The notes under the pieces were generated by a model that searched no databases, was not told the DNA's origin, and saw only the letters and a list, made by a program, of their open reading frames with translations. Below are positions 1-6,095 of a stretch of DNA of 6,517 nucleotides, in pieces. Source of the stretch: Dethiosulfatibacter sp. (GTDB lineage: Bacteria; Bacillota_A; Clostridia; Tissierellales; Dethiosulfatibacteraceae); contig JAHRFV010000089.1 of NCBI GenBank assembly GCA_019084435.1, positions 1-6,517 of the forward strand. The letters are read 5' to 3'. Both the position numbers and the translations under genes were made by a program. The stretch's first letter is position 1; each line of letters starts with the position of its first letter.

Positions 1-222
1 GGTTTTTTAAAATCCCCAAAAAAGCAGACGCTCACCTACATTATATTTGATCTTCTGGCATTGTCCGGCAAAGACCTTAGAAGTGAGCCTCTAGTAGACA
101 GGAAGAAAAAACTCTCATCACTGATGCAGGAGCAACATCCAGGTTTACATTATAGTAATCATACAGACAGTGAAGGAAGAGATACTTTTGTAGCTGCCTG
201 TCTACTAGAGGCTCACTTCTAA
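1..222 (+). pseudogene. ligD: Fold-back copy of ligD, LigD residues 292-358 on the opposite strand
   Basis: Frame 1 of the plus strand reads as LigD. Codons 1-102 repeat residues 292-325 of the minus-strand gene exactly (starting GFLKSPKK, ending PLVDR). Codons 103-201 then add 33 residues that fit the ligase family between motif IIIa and motif IV: a basic helix (KKKLSSLMQEQ), a strand (GLHYSNH) and an FVAAC ending, just where LigD proteins continue into the EGIV-K motif. After C358 the frame enters the reverse complement of its own start and reaches TAA at 220-222. This fragment is therefore the true continuation of the gene at 1171-197, placed in the wrong orientation. It has no start or ribosome binding site. 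It is best read as part of a chimeric junction, not as a gene. Confidence 0.8.
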
Positions 223-298
223 GGTCTTTGCCGGACAATGCCAGAAGATCAAATATAATGTAGGTGAGCGTCTGCTTTTTTGGGGATTTTAAAAAACC
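1..298. repeat. Perfect 102-bp inverted repeat with 94-bp spacer
   Basis: Bases 1-102 pair with 298-197 without a mismatch; I checked this block by block, and paired positions sum to 299. Pairing stops sharply at 103/196. The left arm reaches the first base of the window, so the repeat may extend further. Both arms and the spacer are ligD coding sequence, so this is not a transposon end, attachment site or terminator. Full identity over 102 bp points to a very recent or technical origin. Confidence 0.97.
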
Positions 299-1171
299 CT
301 GAAGTGCCTGAAAGTCAGTTTTGCCATTTTTATCCAAAACCACCACTTCTCCATCCAGGACCATTGTTCTACCATTGCTCCACTCAATCAGTGCATCTGC
401 TATGCTTTTAAACTTTGAAGTGTAATCATTCCCATTTCTTGAAACTAACCGAACCTGATTGTTCTGAATATATGAAATGATTCTATATCCGTCGTATTTG
501 AGTTCAAAAACCCAGCCTTCTCCTTCAGGCACTTTGTCAACGAGTTTGGCAAGTTGTACACCGGTTGTTTCGAATGGGAGACTGCTATTCCCATCTTTGT
601 CTGCTTCTTTGTCGTCTTCTATTTCCTTCATTGTTCGATTTGAGCGTATGCTCGTCTTAAATTCAGATATGCCTTCGTTATCCATAGCAAACTTATCTTT
701 TTCCTTAATAAGGAGCCAATTCTTCTTATTGTCTTTCTCCTGCTTAAGCCTGACTAGTGCCCACTTGCCCTTTAAACGACTTCCCTTTAAAACTAATTTC
801 AAAGCACCTTCTTTTAGACCATTTTCCACATCTACTCGAGGTTCCCATTCCCCTTCGTCCCACAACATAACAACGCCACCACCGTATTCACCTTTCGGGA
901 TGGTTCCTTCGAAATTTCGGTAATCGAGTGGATGATCTTCAACCGCCACTGCAAGTCGCTTATCCTTTGGATTATATGAAGGTCCTTTAGGAACCGCCCA
1001 ACTAAGCAGAACACCATCCCATTCAAGGCGAAAATCATAATGATCGCGTGTTGCAGTATGGTGCTGTATAACAAATTTTAGCCGCTTTCCACTCGGGGTT
1101 TCCTTCCCCTCAGGTTCTGGCGTTTTTTTGGCATCTCTCTTTTTTTGATATTCGTCCAGTTTACTGGTCAT
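77..1171 (-). CDS. ligD: ATP-dependent DNA ligase LigD, phosphoesterase and N-terminal ligase part (3' half lost at a fold-back)
   Basis: This is the end-processing and sealing enzyme of bacterial non-homologous end joining, working with Ku. Residues about 28-160 are the 3'-phosphoesterase domain: H38, H44, D46, R48, H80 and Y84 match in spacing the known metal and active-site residues of Pseudomonas LigD. A charged linker (about 160-200) leads into the ligase domain: nucleotidyl-lysine K225 in ELKYDGYR, SRNG at 244-247, DGEVV at 273-277 and YIIFDLL at 304-310. The start at 1171 follows AAGGAA with a 9-nt gap, 34 bp after the ku stop. Only 1171-197 (residues 1-325) is genuine. From there to the stop at 77 the frame runs through an inverted copy and yields 39 residues unlike any ligase. 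Motifs IV and V, and any polymerase domain, are missing. The family is certain; the full architecture is unknown. Confidence 0.93.
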   Translation of the reverse strand: MTSKLDEYQKKRDAKKTPEPEGKETPSGKRLKFVIQHHTATRDHYDFRLEWDGVLLSWAVPKGPSYNPKDKRLAVAVEDHPLDYRNFEGTIPKGEYGGGVVMLWDEGEWEPRVDVENGLKEGALKLVLKGSRLKGKWALVRLKQEKDNKKNWLLIKEKDKFAMDNEGISEFKTSIRSNRTMKEIEDDKEADKDGNSSLPFETTGVQLAKLVDKVPEGEGWVFELKYDGYRIISYIQNNQVRLVSRNGNDYTSKFKSIADALIEWSNGRTMVLDGEVVVLDKNGKTDFQALQGFLKSPKKQTLTYIIFDLLALSGKDLRSEPLVDRQLQKYLFLHCLYDYYNVNLDVAPASVMRVFSSCLLEAHF

Positions 1172-1180
1172 CAGTACACT

Positions 1181-1186
1181 TTCCTT
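1181..1186 (-). promoter_or_regulatory. Ribosome binding site of ligD
   Basis: AAGGAA on the minus strand, 9 nt before the ATG at 1171-1169, inside the 34-bp ku-ligD gap. No promoter-like pair or terminator hairpin is visible in this gap, which supports cotranscription with ku. Confidence 0.7.
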
Positions 1187-1205
1187 CCATCTTCTTCATA
1201 TGATT

Positions 1206-2042
1206 CTATTTTATTGCTGATTTTTTCTTATCCGGAGCTTTCTTTTTACTGGTTTTTTTTGGTTGCGCTTCAACACTTTTCTTTAAGAGATCCATAATGT
1301 CTATAACTTTACAAGATTTTTCCGGAGCTTCTTCTTCAGGATCATCTTCGTCAATATCCTTGCCCTTTTTCTTTGACTTTGCTTCGATTCGCTTCATAAG
1401 CGCACCACTGAATTGATCCTTGTAATCTTCAGGACTCCACTCATCTGTCATCCCCTCAATAAGACTCTGGGCCAACTCCATTTCCTTGCCTGTTATTTTA
1501 ATGGACTGTGGAATATCTAACTGCTCCATGGACCGGATGTCTTCATAAAAACGAATCAGATTTAAAACCAGCCCATCATTATTAGCGTAAATTACTGCTA
1601 GGTGCTCTTTAGTCCTTATCACTACACGGGCTATCGCAATTTTGCCGGTTTTTTTAAGAGCTTCCCGAAGAAGGACATAAGGCTTTTCCCCGCCCTTTGT
1701 AGGAGTCATGTAGTAAGGTTTCTCTAGATACATTAATGACAGTTCTTCCCTGTCTATGAATGTTTCAATATCAACCGTCTTGGATGCTTCAGGGTCTGCT
1801 TTTTCAAAATCTTCGTCAGTCATCACTACGTAATCACCATCTTCAAACTCATATGCCTTTGCAATCTTGTCCCAAGGAACTTCCTCTCCAGTTACTTCGT
1901 TTACACGCTTGTATTTAACCTTGTTCTCATCCCTGGAGTCAATATAGCTGAACTTAAGATCATTGCTCTCTTCCACAGAAAACAAGCTGACGGGAATATT
2001 TACCAATCCAAAAGAAATTGCACCTTTCCATATTGATCTCAT
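1206..2042 (-). CDS. ku: Ku, non-homologous end-joining protein
   Basis: Bacterial Ku forms a homodimeric ring that threads onto double-strand break ends and recruits LigD. The 278-residue product opens with the family signature MRSIWKGAISFG and carries the usual core blocks: VKYKRV at 42-47, TGEEVPW at 51-57, YVVMTDEDFE at 71-80 and LEKPYYMTP at 106-114. Residues 1-225 form the ring core. An acidic linker (about 229-241) precedes the conserved helix KVIDIMDLLKKSVE (245-258), linked in the family to LigD contact. The last 18 residues include 9 lysines, a tail of the kind that binds DNA in other Ku proteins. The frame is open nine codons further to a GTG at 2069, but the ATG at 2042 has AAGGAG 8 nt upstream and fits the family start. 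It is the first gene of the ku-ligD pair. Confidence 0.96.
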   Translation of the reverse strand: MRSIWKGAISFGLVNIPVSLFSVEESNDLKFSYIDSRDENKVKYKRVNEVTGEEVPWDKIAKAYEFEDGDYVVMTDEDFEKADPEASKTVDIETFIDREELSLMYLEKPYYMTPTKGGEKPYVLLREALKKTGKIAIARVVIRTKEHLAVIYANNDGLVLNLIRFYEDIRSMEQLDIPQSIKITGKEMELAQSLIEGMTDEWSPEDYKDQFSGALMKRIEAKSKKKGKDIDEDDPEEEAPEKSCKVIDIMDLLKKSVEAQPKKTSKKKAPDKKKSAIK

Positions 2043-2050
2043 AAGATCCA

Positions 2051-2056
2051 CTCCTT
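2051..2056 (-). promoter_or_regulatory. Ribosome binding site that fixes the ku start
   Basis: AAGGAG on the minus strand, 8 nt before the ATG at 2042-2040. It lies inside the longer frame that would start at GTG 2069, so it argues for the shorter Ku beginning MRSIWKG. Confidence 0.85.
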
Positions 2057-2074
2057 CTTTTTTAGTCACTTGTA

Positions 2075-2086
2075 TTTGATATCAAA
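2075..2086. promoter_or_regulatory. 12-bp perfect palindrome upstream of ku, possible operator
   Basis: TTTGATATCAAA is fully self-complementary and lies between the candidate -10 box (2096-2091) and the ku start. The predicted transcription start, about 2084, falls inside it. A site there could be a repressor operator. No regulator is encoded in the window, and a 12-bp AT-rich palindrome can arise by chance. Confidence 0.35.
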
Positions 2087-2090
2087 GGTC

Positions 2091-2119
2091 TTTAAAACAG
2101 AATATTACCTCGTAATCAA
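2091..2119 (-). promoter_or_regulatory. Candidate sigma-A promoter for the ku-ligD operon
   Basis: On the minus strand TTGATT (2119-2114) and TTTAAA (2096-2091) are 17 bp apart, each matching 4 of 6 consensus bases, with an extended TG motif one base before the -10 box. It begins just past the stop codon of the upstream lipoprotein gene and leaves a leader of about 40 nt before ku. I looked for a sigma-G type pair, because ku-ligD is sporulation-controlled in Bacillus subtilis, and did not find a convincing one. Confidence 0.4.
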
Positions 2120-2122
2120 ATA

Positions 2123-3589
2123 TCACTTTTTATTAATTGGCTTCATACCAATATTATATCCCAATGTATATAGAAATTCTTTATCTTTTGTATATTGACA
2201 ATTTATTATTACCTCATCGCCTACTTTGATAAAAGGACCACTTATATTATAATCTAGAATTAGTATATCTACAGAGTCATCATCGTCCAATACACTATCA
2301 AATTCAAGTACATCATTCATTTCTATTTCACTTAAAGTGATTATGACTTTATTTTCATTGATATTAATATCAGAAATGTATCCTTGTATAAGATAACTTA
2401 CTCCATTGTCAGGTATTCTATCTAAACTAATACTTAACTCATCAACCTTTTGAGATTCAACGCCACTTTCCGTAATATTAAATATCATTGCATGTTCCTT
2501 GCCATTCACTCCAGTTTCATAATTATATCCACTTGATGACAGTACAAATTCATTATCGTTAGATGCTAGTTTCAATTCATAAATATAACTATCCGAATTG
2601 AATAAAAACAGCTTTTCAGGTTTGTTTTTGTTTATATAGTAGTAATCAGCTAAAATTAGATTCATATTTTCATCATGATTAGTAGATGACACAATAATGA
2701 AACCTTTGTTTATACCAACAGGATCTACATATTTATCCTTATCAAAATTGAACATATTTCTATAATTTTCATCAAGCGAAATAATTTCCGTCAGATAATC
2801 ACTTACAGGTCTTCCCATACCTCCGTTATAGAATATTGTATAATTTGAGGTTTTAAATCTTCCCCTGCCGAAGGATGAAAAATTTTCTAACTCGTCGTAT
2901 AACTCATTTGTCCGAAAGAAATAAAAACTATCAAAACCCTTTTCTCTATAGAATGGTATATTATTGAAATCTTCTTCACTAAAATAAATTTTCCCTACGT
3001 TCCCACCATACATTAACTCAAAGTTGATAAAATAATATCCTTTGCTTTCGATTTCTCCAGCAAATCGGATTTCTGTACTATCTACCTCTATGTCTCTTGA
3101 AACCCATTTGATTATAAGTCCACATACTTTGTCTTTGACCTTTACATTTTCATCCAATTCATTCATTTCATAATCTTTGCCTTCGTATGTGACAGTTCCA
3201 ATTTCGTCCGTTAACTGAACATCTTCTATAACAAGCCATTTAGATTCTTCTTCTAATTTTAAGTTTACCATTACTTTATATATGCCTAATTCTTTAGGGA
3301 GATTTTCAACCTTTACTTTATCTTCATATTTTAATTGTAAACTTTCTTCCAACATATTATATTTTTCTTTAATAATTTCGCTGCTTTCCTCGTCAGGCAC
3401 AAAATATATTATCCCAAATTCATTTGATGGATAGTCATAAATACCATCAGTAATAATTTCACCGGTTACGTATTCAGATTCATCTATTTCATCTTCAATA
3501 CTTGGTTCATTAACTGTGCTAATTCCATCATTTTTTGTACATGCAGCAACTGTCAGTACTAGTACTATTAACAATATTATTTTTTTCAT
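2123..3589 (-). CDS. Large AT-rich lipoprotein of unknown function
   Basis: I do not recognise this 488-residue protein. Its N-terminus is a typical SPII signal: KK, a hydrophobic run, then lipobox VAAC with lipidated C17, so it should be anchored on the outer face of the membrane. An acidic stretch (about 28-39) follows. The rest alternates short beta-prone segments with Asp/Glu/Lys turns, rich in Tyr and Phe. The final 90 residues (from about 398) look like a small beta barrel (GYISDININENKVIITL, later GPFIKVGDEVIINCQY) with a DDDD patch at 435-438. No catalytic motif is apparent. The start has AAAGGG 11 nt upstream. Three sampled 60-base rows are 22-25% GC, against 38-48% in rows sampled from sulP and ligD, suggesting a recently acquired or fast-evolving gene. 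It lies 80 bp upstream of ku, with a separate candidate promoter for ku between them. Confidence 0.85.
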   Translation of the reverse strand: MKKIILLIVLVLTVAACTKNDGISTVNEPSIEDEIDESEYVTGEIITDGIYDYPSNEFGIIYFVPDEESSEIIKEKYNMLEESLQLKYEDKVKVENLPKELGIYKVMVNLKLEEESKWLVIEDVQLTDEIGTVTYEGKDYEMNELDENVKVKDKVCGLIIKWVSRDIEVDSTEIRFAGEIESKGYYFINFELMYGGNVGKIYFSEEDFNNIPFYREKGFDSFYFFRTNELYDELENFSSFGRGRFKTSNYTIFYNGGMGRPVSDYLTEIISLDENYRNMFNFDKDKYVDPVGINKGFIIVSSTNHDENMNLILADYYYINKNKPEKLFLFNSDSYIYELKLASNDNEFVLSSSGYNYETGVNGKEHAMIFNITESGVESQKVDELSISLDRIPDNGVSYLIQGYISDININENKVIITLSEIEMNDVLEFDSVLDDDDSVDILILDYNISGPFIKVGDEVIINCQYTKDKEFLYTLGYNIGMKPINKK

Positions 3590-3648
3590 TTATTTCACAT
3601 CCCTTTCTGTTCAATCAGGAATAAAAGTATGCGGCTGATAATTGTTCC

Positions 3649-5436
3649 TTAATCAATCATCCTAGGGTGTTCACGTTCTTTGATCCAGGCTTCTGCATGG
3701 GCATATGCTTTTTCCATCGATTCACGCAGAACTTCCGATCCTACGAAATACTCAACCTCGGAGCCTTCATCTAGTTTCCCGCTGGCTTCAAGATAACCCA
3801 ACTGGTCGCTGTCAAGTCCGGTAAGATAGAGTTTCCCTCCAGCCTGTTCCAAATCTTCAGCGTATTCATCCAATACATCGATCAACGTCGCTCCCATCTG
3901 AGATTGACTACGTAGCCGAAGTATCACCACTGGATTCCTGGCATTTCCAACTTTGGGCAGTTTATCAAGCAGGGTTTGTGCTCCGGCAAAGAATAGACTC
4001 CCTTCCACCGAAACCAACATGGGTATTCCTTCTGGAATAACTTCCGGAAGCGAGTTCACAACTAGAAGACCCTGATCGTTCTTGATCAGTTGAACAACTG
4101 TGATGTCGTTGGCGCTCTGGATAAAATGCATGACTATGGCAAGGACCACACCCACGGCTACAGCGATTGGAATCGAAAAAAGCAGGATGCACAGCATGGT
4201 GACCGTGAAACTAAGGATTGAAGACCACCCACTTCGCAGGATGGAAATCGCATCCTTCACATTTACTGCACCAATCCCAGCCATCATGATGAGTGCTGTC
4301 AGGGAAGGCATGGGTATCTGCTCTACGAAAGAAGAGAATAGGAGCACGATAGCCAGCATCCAAAACCCAGTCAGGATTGCTGCTAGCCTTGATTTGGCAC
4401 CCAGTGTCATATTAAGCGCTGTAGAACCGACGGATCCCCCAACAGGTATACCTGATAGTAATCCTGTTGCCACATTAGCCGCTCCCTGTGCAATCATATC
4501 ACGGGATGCGTTTACAGGCGAACCATCTGGATTTTCGGCCATCTGGCTTAATCCAAGTCCCTGAATCCCAATAATGACCGCCATGCTGAATGCTGTAAAA
4601 ACCAGTTGTGGCGTGAAAATTGAAATACTTGGAATACTCAACTGTGGTAATCCACTTGGTATAGAGCTGATATCCTGGACAATATTTACAGATTCAAATC
4701 CGCCAAAGTATACCAAAAGGGAACCGAGCAGCAGGGCGAGGACTGATGAAAATGATTTCAATATGGTCCTGCGTAGAAAGATTATAGCAGCAAGGGTAAG
4801 AGCTCCTATGAAAACAGCCTCCACGTTCCATTCAGAAATGTGGGTGATTGTATCTACAAAGGTCATGATGGCATTGGAGCCTTCAGCTTCGTAACCAAAT
4901 AAAGGAGGCGACTGGCTCAGTAGCAGTAAAACTCCAACACCATATAAAAAACCTCTCATCACGGCGTAGGAAATGTATTTCCTAAGCCTTCCAAACTTCA
5001 GGAAACCGAAAATGACAAGGAACAGCCCCGCCATCAGAACAATGGCAAACAGGCTAGGCAATTTCTGAGGTTCAGGTATAGAAGCAATAGCCTCTCCAGC
5101 TAGCATCGCTGTTGGAACCGTCACCCCCACCATCATGAGTTGTGAACTCGATATCAAGCCGCCTACTGTAGGTCCCACGGTGGTCGCGTATAATCCAAAG
5201 ATAGGATTGACCCCTACCATCATTGAAGTCGCCAGGCTATCCGGAACATTGGATATGCCAATGACCAGGCTGGACATCACATTAGCGACCAGGGCGCTTT
5301 TGGGTTTGGATTTAGATCCCTTTTTTCGAGCAGTTTGTGCCTTTTGAGCATCTCTCATACTTATTCCTGTCAAATACTCGTCAGGAGACCCGCCGCCTAC
5401 CTGGTAGGTTGCTGTGTTACTTTCCTTATTACTCAT
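3649..5436 (-). CDS. SulP (SLC26) family anion permease with C-terminal STAS domain
   Basis: A secondary transporter of inorganic anions; members move sulfate, bicarbonate or dicarboxylates, and the sequence does not say which. After a basic, soluble N-terminus (about 1-45), hydrophobic segments run from about 48 to 440, opening with NVPDSLATSMMVGVNPIFGLY, the conserved SulP segment around TM1-2. The second hallmark is SRDMIAQGAANVATGLLSG, continuing to GGSVGSTALN (about 311-343). From about 465 to 560 is a STAS domain (SVEGSLFFAGA, VVILRLRSQSQMGATLIDVL), with a charged tail. The 595-residue length is normal. The frame opens at ATG 5463, but that start lacks a ribosome binding site; ATG 5436 has GGTGAT ending 3 nt upstream. 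No sulfate assimilation or carbonic anhydrase gene is adjacent to suggest a substrate. Confidence 0.93.
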   Translation of the reverse strand: MSNKESNTATYQVGGGSPDEYLTGISMRDAQKAQTARKKGSKSKPKSALVANVMSSLVIGISNVPDSLATSMMVGVNPIFGLYATTVGPTVGGLISSSQLMMVGVTVPTAMLAGEAIASIPEPQKLPSLFAIVLMAGLFLVIFGFLKFGRLRKYISYAVMRGFLYGVGVLLLLSQSPPLFGYEAEGSNAIMTFVDTITHISEWNVEAVFIGALTLAAIIFLRRTILKSFSSVLALLLGSLLVYFGGFESVNIVQDISSIPSGLPQLSIPSISIFTPQLVFTAFSMAVIIGIQGLGLSQMAENPDGSPVNASRDMIAQGAANVATGLLSGIPVGGSVGSTALNMTLGAKSRLAAILTGFWMLAIVLLFSSFVEQIPMPSLTALIMMAGIGAVNVKDAISILRSGWSSILSFTVTMLCILLFSIPIAVAVGVVLAIVMHFIQSANDITVVQLIKNDQGLLVVNSLPEVIPEGIPMLVSVEGSLFFAGAQTLLDKLPKVGNARNPVVILRLRSQSQMGATLIDVLDEYAEDLEQAGGKLYLTGLDSDQLGYLEASGKLDEGSEVEYFVGSEVLRESMEKAYAHAEAWIKEREHPRMID

Positions 5437-5527
5437 ATAATCACCATTAACCTTTTCCATCATGTCAGATGTGATTTTTGCTATGAAACATCTCGGTGTT
5501 CATTTTATTAATCAGAATTTTTGTCTT
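5437..5527. other. Intergenic gap upstream of sulP
   Basis: This 91-bp gap separates the small lipoprotein stop from the preferred sulP start. I found no good -35/-10 pair and no hairpin followed by a T-run. A weak 6-bp inverted repeat (ATTGTC/GACAAT, 10-base loop) overlaps the preceding stop codon but lacks terminator character. Whether sulP has its own promoter is undecided. Confidence 0.5.
5440..5445 (-). promoter_or_regulatory. Ribosome binding site that favours the shorter sulP start
   Basis: GGTGAT on the minus strand, 3 nt before ATG 5436-5434. It matches the right half of the full anti-SD complement and sits in proper register. The upstream ATG at 5463-5461 is preceded by a CATCTGAC context with no such match. 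Confidence 0.6.
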
Positions 5528-6046
5528 CTATTGTCTTTTGAATCTGACAATTTCTTCGTTTTCTAATCGCAGTTCAGCCGTTACAAGCGGCTTGCTGTCC
5601 ATATAGTCAGTTCGAGTAACCATCAATTTTCCATTACTCAGACCTAAAAAATAGTCGAAGTACATTCGGTCAGAAAGCTGATACTCTTTATCTGTTGCAT
5701 AATCGAACACGATTACCCTATTATCAACGATGCCAGAACCAAAGCTCACAGTCGCACAAAATTCGGGTTTTCCGTCGTTTGTCAAGTCAGCCAAATAGAC
5801 ATTCCAAACAGGCATGCCCCAGAACAGTACTTTTTCACCGGCGCTTACTTTCTCAGAAGTCCATTTAAAAGTCACTCCCGGAAATTCTGTCAATGTTAAT
5901 TCCTTGCTCTCGTTCCACGGCATCTCATCAGTACCAAAGTAATCTAGCCACCTAAGAGTTTCAAATTTTGGTTTCGAATTGTTGCACCCGAATAAAATGA
6001 TGCAAACCACGATGACACTTACTATTAATAAAATTACTCGTTTCAT
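5528..6046 (-). CDS. Small lipoprotein with FG-GAP-like Asp loop
   Basis: This 172-residue product starts with a KR and long hydrophobic SPII signal ending in lipobox LFGC (lipidated C21), so it should face the outside of the membrane. The mature part carries DEMPW (40-44), EFPGVTFKWTSE (54-65), WGMPVWNVYLADLTNDGKPE (76-95), CATVSFGSGI (97-106) and a DRMYFDY strand. The D-x-T-N-D-G loop at 87-92 resembles a calcium-binding FG-GAP or EF-type loop. From memory, this segment resembles the extracytoplasmic C-terminal region of some clostridial BlaR1/M56 peptidase-like sensors; here it stands alone behind a lipoprotein signal, with no peptidase domain. Its function is unknown and a ligand-binding role is speculation. 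ATG 6046 is preferred over the GTG at 6061 because it begins the KRVILL signal and has GGGGA upstream. Confidence 0.85.
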   Translation of the reverse strand: MKRVILLIVSVIVVCIILFGCNNSKPKFETLRWLDYFGTDEMPWNESKELTLTEFPGVTFKWTSEKVSAGEKVLFWGMPVWNVYLADLTNDGKPEFCATVSFGSGIVDNRVIVFDYATDKEYQLSDRMYFDYFLGLSNGKLMVTRTDYMDSKPLVTAELRLENEEIVRFKRQ

Positions 6047-6095
6047 ATTCTCTATCCCCACTATTCTTGAATTATCGGCAGGTCTATACTCATCT

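Noticed and set aside
1..298. Inverted repeat as a transposon end, hairpin telomere, attachment site or CRISPR unit
   Set aside because: Both arms and the spacer are plain ligD coding sequence in frame, with no transposase, integrase or repeated array; the junction geometry fits a fold-back of one gene.
477..923. Plus-strand open frame of 148 codons opposite ligD
   Set aside because: Ser/Pro/Phe-rich antisense shadow of the phosphoesterase and ligase coding sequence, with no ribosome binding site and no recognisable motif.
832..1074. Minus-strand 80-codon frame within ligD
   Set aside because: Out-of-frame shadow inside the well-supported phosphoesterase domain.
3556..3567. Palindrome AGTACTAGTACT near the start of the large lipoprotein gene
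   Set aside because: It lies inside the signal-peptide coding sequence (LVLTV region), not upstream of a start, and is easily explained by Val/Leu/Thr codon repetition.
3590..3648. Possible terminator between sulP and the large lipoprotein gene
   Set aside because: Only a 4-5 bp GGAA/TTCC complement around an AT-rich loop; no stable stem and no T-run.
3965..4192. Minus-strand 75-codon frame inside sulP
   Set aside because: Cys/Ser/Arg-rich out-of-frame reading of the end of the membrane region and start of the STAS domain.
4100..5347. Three plus-strand open frames opposite sulP (4100-4564, 4574-4894, 5135-5347)
   Set aside because: Antisense shadows of a long membrane-protein gene whose own frame shows clear SulP motifs throughout.
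6047..6095. Possible promoter before the small lipoprotein (TATAGA and GATAAT hexamers)
   Set aside because: Neither hexamer has a -35-like sequence at 16-18 bp, so there is no basis to call one over the other.
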